A stretch of DNA of 64,000 nucleotides from Symbiodinium kawagutii (GCA_009767595.1 VSDK01003870.1:19745-83744), one strand, 5' to 3'. Numbered from the stretch's first letter, positions 21,836 to 33,302 are shown. Numbers and translations: made by a program. The notes: generated by a model not told the origin, from the sequence alone.

Positions 21836-22776
21836 CCATCTACTTGGCATTTCAATGGCAACTCGCATCCGCACAGCCCTGGGTGGCTGCAAACATGGAT
21901 TGCTACTCACTGCCACATTGCTTATGCCTGATGACATCTCTAAGATTCCCTAAGGCCCCACAGGAGGCTCATACGTATCATAGTCATATATGATGGCTTT
22001 GGCACCACCGTTGTGACAAACCAATAGCAGACCTATTGTCACCTTCACAGCTGGCGGTTATCATTGGGCACAGCATTGACAAGGCACCTTGGATTAGTAT
22101 ATTCCCAAGCCTGCCCCTAGTTCTACCCCCAACAACACCGCTGGTAGGCAAAATCTTTGCCCAATCCAAACAATTAAGATATAATTCCCCCATCTTCTCG
22201 TACTTGACCATTGTTGATCACTATTGCCTTAATCACCCAGTTCGTATACCGAAGAAAAGATCCTTGCTGCTACATTGTGCTTCTTACAGTTGCTAACATA
22301 GTGATGATTGTTGACATTTATCAGATATATCGCTGGAAATATCAATGATTCTTACCTATCGTGCCATAGCATGTCATTGCTATCACAGATTGATATATTT
22401 GCTACGGCTTTTTAACCAACAACGATTCACCTATCATTACCTACCATGTTCATTAAGTCTCATCTCTTTACCTATCAGATTGCCATCTTCAAACAAATGG
22501 ACTACAAATGACAATCTGACAGGTCAATCCTATAGCAAGATCCCCTTACAATCAATAACCTATAGCAAGATCTATCCCCAACCAGTAGTTGTTCAGCCAT
22601 TACTGTTGTTTGAAATTATCCCCTAAACACTATCTTAAACCAACCAGTATTAAACAGCCACGATTAATGCGAGTATAGTTGTTGTTCAGCCACGTATTTG
22701 ATGCTTATAACCACCAACCAGTACCAGCAAGATCTCTCCAACCTCATCGCTGATGGCGATTGCCCCATCGCATCAC
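21836..22776. other. Intron or spacer
   Basis: This is AT-rich with a family E-like phrase at about 22540-22625 (CCAGTAGTTGTTCAGCCATTACTG). No exon is supported. Confidence 0.45.
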
Positions 22777-22937
22777 CGTTTCGGAAAACGACGCTCCGTC
22801 GCCGCGGAACCCAAGGGCCCAACCACCGCCGTCAGCGCCACGGTGCCGGCAGATCCGCCCAGCACAGCTGTCAGGGGCTCGGAGCCTTCCAAGCCTTGAC
22901 CCTCCAAGAGCAAGGCCTGAGCCAAGCTGCCAAGGCA
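22777..22937 (-). CDS. Exon, Gly/Ala/Leu-rich protein
   Basis: It is 161 nt, phase 0 to 2, between CAGACAAG and AAACG|GTGATG. It reads LGSLAQALLLEGQGLEG and TAVLGGSAGTVALTAVVG. The hydrophobic second half could be a membrane helix, or a buried strand-helix of an enzyme. Confidence 0.78.
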
Positions 22938-24464
22938 CTTGTCTGAGTCTAAGTTGGTTCATTTGTGGTTATTACTGGTCTTTAATGGATACTCTATGGT
23001 TATCAAGGGGTTGCTGATTGGATCTAATTGGTTTTTTAGTGATTGATTTTCATGGTTTTGATGCAGGGATAAAAGGGATTCACTGACCGACTATTCATGG
23101 ATTACAGATGATTGAGTATGACAATCACTAGTATGGTTATAAATGTTATGGTTCCCTATAGTGGTCGATAATGGTTGATGGCCAGGTATTTCATCCTCGT
23201 AATACTTCTTCATAGGTCTGGATACTTGTATGATGATCATTAGCGGTCATGAGTTGATCCTTGGCTGAGCAAAATTCTGACACCAGGAACCGGCCAATGC
23301 TTGATCATTGATATGATTTGATATGTCAATAATAGTTGATTTAGTTAATTTGATTGATATCATTTGATATGATTATTGCAAATGATGAGTTGCCGTAGTG
23401 ATTGATACTTAAGCCAGTTGCCCTCAGTAACAGTATTCAACCACTCGGCCTTGGGTCTACATATTGAGCATGTATTTTTGTTGACTTATGTTGCTTCGAT
23501 ATAGAAGTCAGCAGCAAAAAGGCTATAGCCATTGAGATAAGGATATAATTTGTTTTGCGTGTCAAGGTTATGGTGTATTTGTTAGTTTCCTGCGTTGTTG
23601 ATTGCATGGTTAGAACTGGCTGTTGGGTTCGCTGGTTGGTAAGCTGGTTGCTAATTGGCCAGTGGATTATCATTGTCCTAGTGTAATATGGGATGACTTC
23701 AGCAATTAGAGTCTGCCTGACGGGTGGTGTAGCCATCTTTGGCTTGTAATGATCTGGGCTGCAGCTGAAGCATTGCCTATAGAAGTCAAGCTCTGGCTTG
23801 TCAACTGTGCCTATCATCTAGTATGTTGCATCCTGTTATTTGTGCATCTTCCTCCGCTTATCCATCCTCTTTGTCAACTTCCCTCCCTCTCCTCTTTCTG
23901 TACGTTGCCTTCCACGCAACAGTATTCATATGGCAAAGGTGTTGTAGACTGCAGATTTCACATGTTTTCACAAACAAGGCTTTTTAAATGGACTTCTTGT
24001 GCAAATTTGTGATTGCTGGTACTTTTTGATGTTTGGTTGTTGCACAACAACGCCGTCGTGCAGCAAAGCTTTTACATCAAATTTGCGCCTAATGACCCCA
24101 AGCTAGGCCCACAACACCTGCGTTGCTTGGGAGCTAGATAAGACCACATTCAGCTGAAAGATCTGTCAGGCTTGCTGGTTGCTCTTCAACATGCGTGGAA
24201 TCACTAAATATTTGCACGCAAACACTTTTCCAACTATTCCCCGTTAATCATTGCAGGTGGTGTGGGTGTGGGATAAGCATAAATGGTGATGTTGTAGGAT
24301 TTCAGCCACCAACCAACCAACCAACCAACCAACCAACCAACCAACCAACCAACCAACCAACCAACCAACCCATCAACCCGTACAGTTCAACCAACCAACA
24401 GCAATCATCCCTTCCAGCAACCACGGCTTGCTCCCAACACCGGTGACACCCCACACCATGGTAC
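22938..24464. other. Intron or spacer
   Basis: This is low-complexity TGATATGATTTGATATG runs, and a minus frame at 23437-23817 with poor codon bias. No exon is called. Confidence 0.45.
24308..24372. repeat. (CCAA)n microsatellite, about 16 units
   Basis: An uninterrupted tetranucleotide run lies inside an intron. A second, imperfect CCAA tract lies at 27616-27720. Confidence 0.95.
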
Positions 24465-24509
24465 CCGCAGTAAGCCGCGGCGGGGAAGATCAGGAAGCGA
24501 AGCATAAGC
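24465..24509 (-). CDS. Short exon, tentative
   Basis: It is 45 nt between CAATGTGAG and TGCGG|GTACC. The favoured frame is LMLRFLIFPAAAYCG, hydrophobic with G/C third positions. Its phase does not match the exon above, so one border may be wrong. Confidence 0.38.
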
Positions 24510-24633
24510 CTCACATTGCTGGGTGCATGGATGGGCTTGGGCAATCAACATGTTTATTTCGTTCATACCAGTTCCACCAACTGGCCTCCAGGAAAACATG
24601 TCAGGAAACCACCAAAAAAATGATGGTAAACAC

Positions 24634-24715
24634 GGGCTCCAGAAATCTGCCTCCCCAAAAGTGTGAAGGTGATGAGCACGGGGATAATGCGCCGCGGATT
24701 CATGGCCCTCAAAAC
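24634..24715 (-). CDS. Exon with a probable membrane segment
   Basis: It is 82 nt, phase 0 to 1, after a strong acceptor TTCTTTCTGCAAAG. It reads VLRAMNPRRIIPVLITFT and LLGRQISGA. A basic patch followed by about 12 hydrophobic residues suggests a membrane anchor. Confidence 0.68.
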
Positions 24716-24774
24716 CTTTGCAGAAAGAATCTGGCTCGAATCGGTGGGTGAATTGCGAGAAGTTACTGGCACTG

Positions 24775-24878
24775 ATATAGCTGTGGGTCAAAACCTCAGC
24801 AACCATCGTGTCCTTTATTATTGGTTGGTTTTGATGCCCTACTATTGGTGGGTTAATATTGGCCCACATAGAGCCATA
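24775..24878. mobile_element. Family C inverted-repeat element
   Basis: The left end ATATAGCTGTGGGTCAAAACC faces GGTTAATATTGGCCCACATAGAGCCATAT. It sits about 60 bp upstream of an exon acceptor. Confidence 0.75.
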
Positions 24879-25210
24879 TCAGAAGAACAAACCACAAATC
24901 ACCAAGGAATGTTGCAGTGACCCTGGTGGAAATCCACATGCACCCTCCCATTTTTTCTGTGCCAACGGGACACTGTTCTTCCAACCGCGGGAAAGGATCT
25001 ATGCTAACCAGGGCTGGAAACCCGAGATATTCTAATGTATTTCAAAGGTCTTTCGAATCAACGTAATGATTAACTTCCTTTCTCAAGAAACCTCTGTTCA
25101 TCAACTTGTCTACCCTCACTATCAAAAGAAAACCAAGAGGTATGATAGATCAACTGATCTCAAGGTAGTCGGAACTACGGGCACATTCGAGTTGTCTACC
25201 TCCAGAACCA

Positions 25211-25333
25211 CTATATGGCTGTGGGTCAAAACCCCGTACCCCTGGTTCCCCCATCATTAGCCATTGTTTTCCCTTGTTTTGTTGGTGGAAATCCCCCATG
25301 AGTTGGTTGATCAATATCGACCCATAGCCATAT
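25211..25333. mobile_element. Family C element
   Basis: TATATGGCTGTGGGTCAAAACCCC at the left faces TCGACCCATAGCCATATATA at the right. The interior includes CCGTACCCCTGGTTCCCCC. Confidence 0.85.
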
Positions 25334-25442
25334 ATAGCTGGTATATCCCCTATAGTTGCTAGTTCTTATCCCCTATTATTAACCATTATAACCAGCCATT
25401 GGTTGATCAACTGCTTGACCCAGCTCGCCATAGCTAAGCCAC

Positions 25443-25516
25443 TAAGCTTCCTCCAGCCGCGCCCAGCGCATCTCGCTGCCTCCCGAGCTTGCTCCAGCAC
25501 TTGATCACCTCGACCG
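25443..25516 (-). CDS. Exon, unidentified protein
   Basis: It is 74 nt, phase 1 to 0, between TACCCCCAG and GCTTA|GTGGCT. It reads VEVIKCWSKLGRQRDALG with about 80% G/C at third positions. A second open frame through the block has weaker bias. Confidence 0.62.
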
Positions 25517-25617
25517 CTGGGGGTACCCGGGCACGTGGGTATGATCCAACGACCAGAGATGTTGGGCGGATTTCTCATGGCTGGCGGCTTAAGTCATAGA
25601 GGTACCCCCAAGGTGCG

Positions 25618-25692
25618 GTTGGTGTACTACTATAAATGGTTAGTGAAGGATGGTAACTGGGGGTCCCCATGGGTCTCCCTATTTTGAGAAAC
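25618..25692. mobile_element. Family B remnant
   Basis: The right end CTATTTTGAGAAACCCAC and the interior TATAAATGGTTAGTGAAGGATGG are present; the left TIR is missing. Confidence 0.5.
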
Positions 25693-26191
25693 CCACATTT
25701 CCGGAAATCCAACCCCATTTGAATGGTTCATCTGTTGAACATTGGCATGTTTTTGACTTCCAAGTTTGTTTCCCACAAGGTAACTATGAGACAATCACCC
25801 ACTGTGAGACCGTTTGGTAGGTACCCAAAACAACTGTGCGATACTCAATGTCACAACAGCAAGCAGGCCTGTGGGGGACTCCTGGTCGTCATCATAGCAT
25901 AGCTAGGAAGTCCATCATAGAGAATGTATGATCGTCTTTGGAGAAGCAAATTCAATTAGTCAACCGTTACTAATCATCATTGGCTTTAATGGTATACCAT
26001 CATTAGTTCCTTAACTTTACGGTTAACCATCATTAGTTACTTAAAATAACCGTTGGCCCTCACTAACCATAAGCTGGCCACTAAAGCCTAACAATCATTA
26101 ATAACCATCATCAATTGCTACCATTGGTGGTTAAACTAATCACCACTAGTTGACTAATATTATTAATTAGGTCACTTATCACTACAAACCA

Positions 26192-26288
26192 CTGGTTGGT
26201 GGTTTCAACCCCAATGAAAAATATGAGTCACCCAACCAATTGTTAATGATTCCTCTAGAAATAAAAGATGTTTGAAACCACCAACCAG
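26192..26288. mobile_element. Family A element, complete
   Basis: It has both ends: CTGGTTGGTGGTTTCAACCCC and TTTGAAACCACCAACCAG. The interior has AACCAATTGTTAATGATTCC. Confidence 0.9.
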
Positions 26289-26501
26289 CAAACTGTAGGA
26301 AAATAGATAAACATAGATAAACTAAATCAACCAAACAATTAATCATTACTAACCAATTAACTTGGTGGCTTATAGATCCCTTGCTAAACAAAATATTTTT
26401 AGTGGTTATATGGTAAATCCATCATATCCCAAAAACACTAAAAACCTAAGTTAGTGGGTATAAGCTATCCAGTTAATCATTAGTGGTCATCATCACTTGA
26501 C

Positions 26502-26629
26502 CTGCGATCCCAAGCTGTGCAAAACTCAGCTGCCTGCCGTGCGTTTCGACGTTCGCGCGCCAAGTCACAGGTGCAGCTCAGCTTCACGTGCTCAAGGCTC
26601 AGCAGCGTTTCTCCCGAAAGGGACGTCAC
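26502..26629 (-). CDS. Exon, unidentified protein
   Basis: It is 128 nt, ending at GATCGCAG|GTCAAG. It reads VTSLSGETLLSLEHVKLS, CTCDLARERRNARQAAEF and CTAWDR. The frame is open for a further 44 nt upstream (QKHPSPMHGETLRQ), to an AG at 26674 that falls in the edge of a family B element. That is an alternative acceptor. Confidence 0.8.
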
Positions 26630-26670
26630 CTGCCGCAGCGTTTCACCGTGCATCGGTGATGGATGCTTTT

Positions 26671-26769
26671 GGCTGTTTCTCAAAATAGGGGACCCAAAAA
26701 ATGGCCGGTTGATTATTATTGACTTTTATTGGATGATTTTGGGGTACCACCATTTTGAGAAACCACCAT
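26671..26769. mobile_element. Family B element
   Basis: GGCTGTTTCTCAAAATAGGGG faces CCATTTTGAGAAACCACCATT. Confidence 0.85.
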
Positions 26770-28138
26770 TTAACTAGATGCCAAACTGCTTCAACTATAA
26801 CTTCAGCCAAGTTTACGCAGAGATATGTTGCCAGAAACTGTGTTAATGACTCGCTTCATCATATCCTTCCGCATTGAAGTGCAACTCTAACTCTCCGCTA
26901 TGAATAACCTGTGAACCGTGGCAGTGATTGATAGTGGCCTCCAAACTGAGATGTAGCAACAGAACAAGACTGTGTGTGACAACGGTGTATGCGTGAAACC
27001 AACAGCCACAAATCAACAGTTCCAACTCAGTCACTTGAGGTACTGGCGAGTGCAACACCCGAGGAATACAGGCCAAAACGGCTTACCTAGCCCAACAAAA
27101 AAGGACTGCCTGGCACAGCATATGGACTCTTATGATGCACATGAATCACAACAAATATGCCCATCAAAGATCAATGCAATCAGGAACGTCTGTAGAAGAA
27201 ACTGTCGTCCTTGTGGAAACTCACACGTGCACATTCGCATGTCACTTGGGTTGAATGCACGTCACTTGCTTGAACGAAGGGGAGCCTGTAAATCGCAAGC
27301 CGTATAAAGATTTCCGGCTGCTCAGTAAATAAAACAACTACCAATGGCGAAGAGCACACAACTGATGAAATAAACAACCTCCATGGCGAACCAAAGATGC
27401 ATCCGCTTCAATTCTTGTTTGTGACCAAGACCTATACCAATGACAACAATCTGCGGTATCTACGGCACAACGCTGCAAAAGCACATAACAAGACCAAGGT
27501 CAGTAAATGAATGTAAATGACACGGACTGGCTCATGCCCAGGAATAACATCTATATAATTAAATAAGGGATAAACAAACATCAAACCAAAATAAAGAAGC
27601 CAACCCAATCAGCCAAACCAAACCAAGCCTAACCAACCACAGCCACAACCAACCAACCAACCAACCAAATCAAACCAACCAAATCAAACCAAGCAAGCAC
27701 GCCGAAACAAACCAAACTACGATCAACCAACCAAGTAGTCGCATTTCTTTGTCACTTCAATCCACCCCATCCACAGGGGGCTGCCTCAATGGAGATGGTG
27801 GGCTCATCCGAAGGCTCAGTCATTGGCTCGAAAACAGCGGATCAAATGTTGAGTCAACAAGGCCGGCTGACTCAGTTCCCTAGGGAAGCTGGTGCTTGGT
27901 GATCGTTAACAAGATCAACAGAGGTGGTTGGTTCATGGGGTAACCATCATGGGTAACCATTGTTGATAAACATCAGTTGTGGTCACTTGGGGTTGGTCAT
28001 GGGTGATATGAACCATCATGAACCAACTCTCATGGTGGGATATACGAATGTGATCCCCTGTGGGATGATTCAACGGAGCAATTTGAATGACGTGTTGGCC
28101 TCGAGCGGCAGCGGTGACCACCGTGGACCGAGGCAAAC
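26770..28138. other. Intron or spacer
   Basis: This holds an imperfect CCAA/CAAAC tract at 27600-27720. No exon with both splice borders was found. Confidence 0.45.
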
Positions 28139-28209
28139 CTGGCTGCCCAAGTCCCACCATGAGGGGATGAGCTGCTGCTTAGCCTCCCAGTATCTGGATG
28201 CATCTGGTC
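28139..28209 (-). CDS. Trp-rich exon, unidentified protein
   Basis: It is 71 nt, phase 1 to 0, between CACTCCAG and AGCCAG|GTTTGC. It reads PDASRYWEAKQQLIPSWW and DLGSQ. The frame stays open for another 25 codons past this donor, so a later donor is possible. Confidence 0.62.
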
Positions 28210-29729
28210 CTGGAGTGGTGCACCCAAACCGCAACTACATATTACAGTAGTACTGCATGTATATTTGTATATACACAAGTGCGTGCAAATACAAACAAAT
28301 ACAAATCAATCAAAGTTGCTGCAGCTCACCTAGCACATAGTACCCCTATGTCTCCCCACATTTCTCAGGTACATCAAGTCATATCCCCATGTGCATATGA
28401 CATTTGTTGGTTCCATACCTCACTTGGGCAACAGCCTGGTGGCCTCACGGCCAGGGATCTCAGGTTTGGCCTTGGTGCTGCTGCGTTAATGCTGGGGGGA
28501 AAAACGACAAAATCCACCAACTTTGGTGGTTAAGGCTGTTGGTTTCTGTTAGTGGTTGATGTTTAAGGATTTTTGATGTTTAAGATTGCTGATGTGATTG
28601 TGTATGTTACGATTTTTGATGTTTTTCATTGCATTGGTAAGTTTGATGTTTAACCACTGATTTTGATGGTTCTTGCTGTTGGTGTAAGTTGCCACCAACG
28701 CAACGAAATGGCAATGCAACAATCAAATAAGCAACACATCTAGTCGATTGAATCTGTGAACGACAGAGCAATGCAATAATGACCGGCAGTGCAATAACAT
28801 GCAACAACTATCAGCAACAATCCAAAACAATTACAACATGCATATAGAGTAATAACATGAATATTGCAACTATCATTACACCATTCACTTATTGTTTTTA
28901 ATCGACTGAATCATCACTGACAAGCAATCTCCAAAACAAGCGATTCCGGGCCCCAGGGTGGAGCTTCCAGCGTAGCATAGCGTAGCGATGTGGGGCGAGC
29001 AGTCCGCGATAGCGATGAAACCCACTGACCATGCCTGATGAATCCTGATGAACCAAATTTTAGGCCTAAATTCAAACTTCAAACATAGTAATGCCGCAAT
29101 GCCTTGTTTCTGTTGGCAAGTAGCATCGAATGGCGACATTCAAGTGATGTGAGAATATGAATAGGTGTCGTATCTGTGTCACACCGATGGACTTCATAAT
29201 TTCAACTGTTCATGGTGCTGACTACTAGTAGTTTTGACAAGGCTTCGATGTGTCCTGGACTTTCCGTGGGAAGCATTGAAAACCCTCATGCAAACAGGAT
29301 CAGCCATGATAAAGCTAATTGATTGACCAACTGTTGATGTTGAGAAAGAAACAAACGTTGACCGAGAAACGATTCTACGGTATTAATGGTTGTTTGTAGC
29401 CGTGATCATAGAACGTTATACATGATGGTGAACCACTGCAACCATCTACAACCCACAGCTCAATTGAGTCAACCATTCTGTTTTGCCATCAGCCATCAAC
29501 AATCGTCACTTTCCGTACGAACCAATACACGAAGCATCATGAATCATCCTCAGCCATCATGAGCCATGACCAAGCACCATTTACCATCACTGACCGTTAT
29601 GAATCATCATTCACCGTCGCGAAGCTGAGCTGGTTCCTACCTAGCTTAGTAACCAGCTTGCCAAGCCATCAGCATTCATCAACTGCTTCCGTTCACGCTC
29701 GTTTCAAGGCCAAAGCCTCTTGTTAAAAC
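28210..29729. other. Intron or spacer
   Basis: This is AT-rich. At about 28323-28345 the sequence TAGGTGAGCTGCAG matches the donor region of the 15304-15403 exon over about 20 bp, perhaps a remnant copy. Confidence 0.4.
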
Positions 29730-29795
29730 CAAGCGCCAGGCGCTCAGCGGCTCCTTGAGCTGTGCATGCGACCGGGATGGCGACCAGGAGATCTG
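29730..29795 (-). CDS. Short exon, unidentified protein
   Basis: It is 66 nt, phase 0 to 0, after a good acceptor TTTTCTGCAG. It codes QISWSPSRSHAQLKEPLS and AWRL; 19 of 22 codons end in G/C. The donor is TTG|GTTTTAA. Confidence 0.65.
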
Positions 29796-29832
29796 CTGCA
29801 GAAAATGGTGATCAAATGGATGTGTCTCCAAC

Positions 29833-29942
29833 CTGGGAACTGCCAAAATGGTGGGTTTCTTACTATAAATGGTTTGTAAATGTTTGTAAACTGGATGACT
29901 TTGGATGACTTTGGGAGGGTCCCCTGCTTTGAGAAACCACCA
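29833..29942. mobile_element. Family B element
   Basis: The right end GCTTTGAGAAACCACCA is clear; the left end is degraded. It begins about 40 bp upstream of the acceptor at 29796. Confidence 0.6.
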
Positions 29943-30058
29943 AACGTGAGCAGCAACAAACAAGCCCTAGCAGAGTGACCTGGCCATTGCAAAAGACATC
30001 TCGATGTTGCCATAGATGATGTGTCAGTTTCTGCAACTGTGCCCTCATGCCAAATAAC

Positions 30059-30180
30059 CTGAGTGCCCACGTTTAGACCATCACACTTCAGCCAAGCTGT
30101 GCCGAATGCAGCGGGAAGAGGCTCAGTTCTGAAGTTCTTTGCCATCCGCAAGGCGCCGCTCAGTGTTCCAGCCGGTTTCC
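30059..30180 (-). CDS. Exon, upstream border uncertain
   Basis: The donor is ACTCAG|GTTATT. The frame reads GALRMAKNFRTEPLPAAFG and TAWLKCDGLNVGTQ. The acceptor could be GAACACTGAG, or further up near GTGTGCACCC. Confidence 0.52.
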
Positions 30181-30305
30181 AGCCATTGTTGGGTGCACAC
30201 ACATCATCAACCACCCTTAACCACGAACTAACCATAGTTTCTCTAGTATTAGCTAGCAATAGCTAGCCATCAGTATCCAACCAACAAATCTGCACATAGC
30301 CCCAT

Positions 30306-30372
30306 CTTGAAGCATAGCCAGCTGCGTGCGGCCGCTCTTTTTCACCCAAAGCCCTCGGGAGCAGCTCCCGAG
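30306..30372 (-). CDS. Exon, downstream border uncertain
   Basis: There is a strong acceptor TTTGTTGCAG. The favoured frame is LGSCSRGLWVKKSGRTQL and AMLQDG; 18 of 24 codons end in G/C. No GT follows closely, so a GC or GA donor (used in dinoflagellates) is likely. Confidence 0.48.
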
Positions 30373-30557
30373 CTGCAACAAATGCCAAGGTGCGAAAGTG
30401 CTGGTGCCATGGTCATCTTACATGATGAAAATGAAATGCATCATGCTACATGACGCATGTAAGCCCCATGGTGTGAGCCATGGATGGTGGATGAGCAGGC
30501 TGCCATTGTGGCCATGGATGTACAGCCCTGGTGGACAGCAGTTGCTGGGACCCCCAC

Positions 30558-30660
30558 CTCCAAGGTTTCCTCCACGTGCGAGTTCTCCAGCCGCACTCTT
30601 CGCAGCTGACCGTCCTCTACAGATTGGGGGGCGTAGATGGGCCCATTTCGGGTGATCTTC
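30558..30660 (-). CDS. Exon, unidentified protein
   Basis: It is 103 nt, phase 2 to 0, between CATCTGCAG and TTGGAG|GTGGGG. It reads KITRNGPIYAPQSVEDG and LRRVRLENSHVEETLE; 25 of 34 codons end in G/C. Confidence 0.8.
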
Positions 30661-31020
30661 CTGCAGATGGATAAACCAACATGCACACACACGGTAGGAA
30701 AATAGTACTAAATCAACCAAACACTGCAGGTTGATCAACTACCACTTGAATCCAATCAATGATTTCAATACTACCTAAATCTAAAAACAAACATTAAAAA
30801 TCAATTGAGCCTGACTAAAGGTGAACATACAATCCACCCACAGATTTGCTTTCACCAACTGAGCATACCACTGGATTTCTATCAATTGCTTCACCTACAC
30901 AAATTGATGATTCATCAGTTCACCATGGTGTCATCTATATTTGTTTCCTAGTTCACCTAAATTAGTTCCCTAAAGTGCCCAGTTGCAGTACCCCAGTCAT
31001 GGCCCACATCATCTCATCAC

Positions 31021-31079
31021 GTGGCAATTTGGGTTCTGATGCTTGGCCCAGGCCAGGTGCCCACCTTCATCGTGCCAAA
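31021..31079 (-). CDS. Exon starting at the end of a family A element
   Basis: It is 59 nt, phase 1 to 0. It codes WHDEGGHLAWAKHQNPNCH and ends at CAC|GTGATG. Its acceptor (AAGCAG) is the terminal AG of the family A copy at 31080-31170. The phase fits the exon at 31583-31747, giving ...GMILIS-V-WHDEGG... across the junction. Confidence 0.75.
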
Positions 31080-31582
31080 CTGCTTGGTGGTTGAACCACC
31101 CCTATGAAAAGCATGGTCAACCAAGCACTTGTTAATGATTACTAGGGAAAATGAAACTTTAAAAAAAAAACAGCCAGAAACTGCTTGGTTGGTTCAACCC
31201 CTATGGAAAATATGCGCATGTCAAGTGACCAACCATGGAAGACTGGATGAACAAATGATTGGCCAACCGCCAAACGTGAAAATGCGGGCAAGATTGTCAA
31301 AGAACTAACATATCACCAGAACAAACAAATCTTTATGCAAGCGCTTCCAGTGTCTTTGCCAAGAAACAAAGACATAATGAACATATCCTGTTGGTGGTCT
31401 CAACCCCTACGAAAATATTCTTGTCAACCATCCAACCATTTGTGAATACATATGGTAAATTAAAACATGTGAATCAAACCACCAGCCAGTAGTTGTTTAA
31501 CTACTGATGTTGGTCATTATCCCCTATTATTAACTACTATCATCCACTATCAATGGGTTATAACCTCTATAAAACCACCAAC
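31080..31582 (-). mobile_element. Intron made of family A/E elements, ends coincide with splice sites
   Basis: Read on the minus strand it begins GTTGGTGGTTTTATAG and ends CCACCAAGCAG. Inside lie a family E unit (about 31490-31582), an A copy at 31388-31489 (CCTGTTGGTGGTCTCAACCCC to AAACCACCAGCCAG), a half A copy at about 31173-31240, and a nearly complete A copy at 31080-31170. Confidence 0.75.
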
Positions 31583-31747
31583 CAGATATCAATATCATGC
31601 CTTGCTGTAGGTAGCCAGGGACACATCGCACAAGGCCAGCCGTGCGCACCTCCATCATGGCACCAGACACTGGAACCAAGGTCTGTCTCATGTCAGCCAC
31701 TGGGATCAGGTGCCTGCCAGCCAAGTGCTTGGGGGAGGCTGTGCCAC
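31583..31747 (-). CDS. Exon ending at the start of a family A/E element
   Basis: It is 165 nt, phase 1 to 1, after GCCATAG. It reads GTASPKHLAGRHLIPVAD, TLVPVSGAMMEVRTAG and CVPGYLQQGMILIS. The donor CTG|GTTGGTGG is the element's own terminus; the only other GT donor candidate is an internal GTGCGC. Confidence 0.8.
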
Positions 31748-31889
31748 CTATGGCTTCCCAACCGCCAAGTTAGGGCTTGCCAAAGGAACTTGTTGCGTGG
31801 GATGCGCATTGTCTTGCGGGCATGATCTGGCTACAAAAAATCACCTGGAACGCGGAAGCAGGCTGTAGCCAGGAACAAACTCTCAACAC

Positions 31890-32054
31890 CTCAACAAGTG
31901 TTTCAACTGCAAGGAATCGCACGGAAGCACCAGCTGCACCCCCGGCAGCTGCCTGAGGCTCTTGTGGATGGGGACACGGACCACTTTGTCCGCAGGCAGC
32001 TGAGCGTGGGAGTGGCATGGCAGGTTGTGGCAGTGGTAGCTGGTCCCACTTCCG
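31890..32054 (-). CDS. Exon, unidentified protein
   Basis: It is about 165 nt, starting in phase 2 after TTCCAAG and ending at GTTGAG|GTGTTG. It reads GSGTSYHCHNLPCHSHAQ, ADKVVRVPIHKSLRQLPG and VQLVLPCDSLQLKHLL, with very strong G/C third positions. A plus-strand frame here is a shadow. Confidence 0.75.
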
Positions 32055-32796
32055 CTTGGAACATGTTTACGGGATCAAGACAAGCAATCTCAGACATGTC
32101 TGGAGGGTGATTCTAAAGATATACCTGAGACAAGCGTGATATACAACCACAACCAGCCTGGGCATTGAACTATTTTGTGGTTGATACAGGAGGGGTTGAT
32201 ACAGGAGGCACCTTAAAGAGCGATCAAATGTTCCATACCTAATTCATGATTACTCGCCTCATTCACTATAAGTGGGTTGGTCCAACCTATGACTAGGAAA
32301 ACGGCCCGGTCAACTGCCAGGTGTGACATCTATCACTAGTGATCTTTATGTTCACATTAACTGGCACAAAACGTCAAAAATCACGTGTACCGCCAAGATG
32401 ATAGCTGGTTGGCCTTTGCCCTTTCCATGCTGAGATAGAATGATCTGTGTTGCGCCAAACCGTCATTACCCTCGATGATGCAGAGTTATCGTCAGGAAGA
32501 GTCGGACAAATCTCGATTGTCGGAAAACATGCGCGATCAATCATGATGATGACAGTTATGATGTCCAATTTCCCTAGGCTGTTCCACGCCCGGAATAGCA
32601 TACCCTCCGAACTGCACTAGGGGATCGGTCCAAGGCCGCCCCAAGGATCTACAGCCAAGCCACATCTGTCACGACGTACCTGAGAAGACCCGCGCGACTC
32701 ATTCGCCACATGGGATCAACCGAGCAACTCGCCACTAAACATTTTTCGGGGGAATATGGCAATGGGTCAATGTTCCCCCAAAAATAATGTTTCCCC

Positions 32797-32859
32797 GTAG
32801 ACATGTGGCTCGGAGCAAGTGCCAGTGGGGGTATCCACACTCACAAGGTAATCACTTGA
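32797..32859 (+). repeat. Inverted copy of an exon end plus donor (63 bp)
   Basis: GTAGACATGTGGCTCGGAGC ... CAAGGTAATCACTTGA is identical to the reverse complement of 34862-34924. The source holds the last 51 nt of the exon at 34874-35083 and 12 nt of its intron. Similarity stops abruptly at both ends. Confidence 0.9.
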
Positions 32860-32980
32860 TATGGCAATGGGTCAATATTAACCAACAATGATTTATGGGG
32901 GATATCAACCAACAATATTAGTGGGAAAACAATGGTTTATGATGGGGAACCAGGGGCACAGGGCTTTGACCCACTGCGAT
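32858..32980. mobile_element. Family C element, opposite orientation
   Basis: GATATGGCAATGGGTCAATATTAACC at the left and GGGCACAGGGCTTTGACCCACTGCGATA at the right. It starts exactly where the duplicated exon segment ends. Confidence 0.75.
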
Positions 32981-33302
32981 ATTGGTATGGCGTGATACGG
33001 GACAAGGCAAACTAATGAATGATTCAATGCTTGGCAACTGCCAGCTCATACTGGCCATGTTCAACCAGTTCAAAAAATCCTCACCAGTCTTGACTCCACA
33101 GGCAACCGTGACAAGCATCAATTGATCAGTCGCACTGATTGGCAACACTATATCCACCCTTTGACATTACTCACCATGATGGCCCATGACCAAGCAACAA
33201 ATGAACAACAAATACTGGCCCATCACCATCCATCACCATGTTTATAGCTCATTAAGCAACTCAGCACTGCGTTGCCTACAACAAATCAACCAACAACGGC
33301 AC

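Larger units (their letters stand above)
32055..33302. other. Intron with elements and an exon-end duplication
   Basis: This holds a family C copy at 32858-32980 and the left arm of the 63 bp inverted duplication (32797-32859). A frame at 32374-32601 is unsupported. Confidence 0.5.

Noticed and set aside
23729-23748. GTAGCCATCTTTGGCTTG, close to the dinoflagellate spliced leader
   Set aside because: It has one inserted base and a divergent 3' end, and lies on the plus strand, opposite to the genes. A relict spliced leader would need a better match and a linked coding frame.
27600-27720. CRISPR-like regularity of CCAA/CAAAC units
   Set aside because: It is an imperfect tetranucleotide tract without unique spacers; the setting is eukaryotic.
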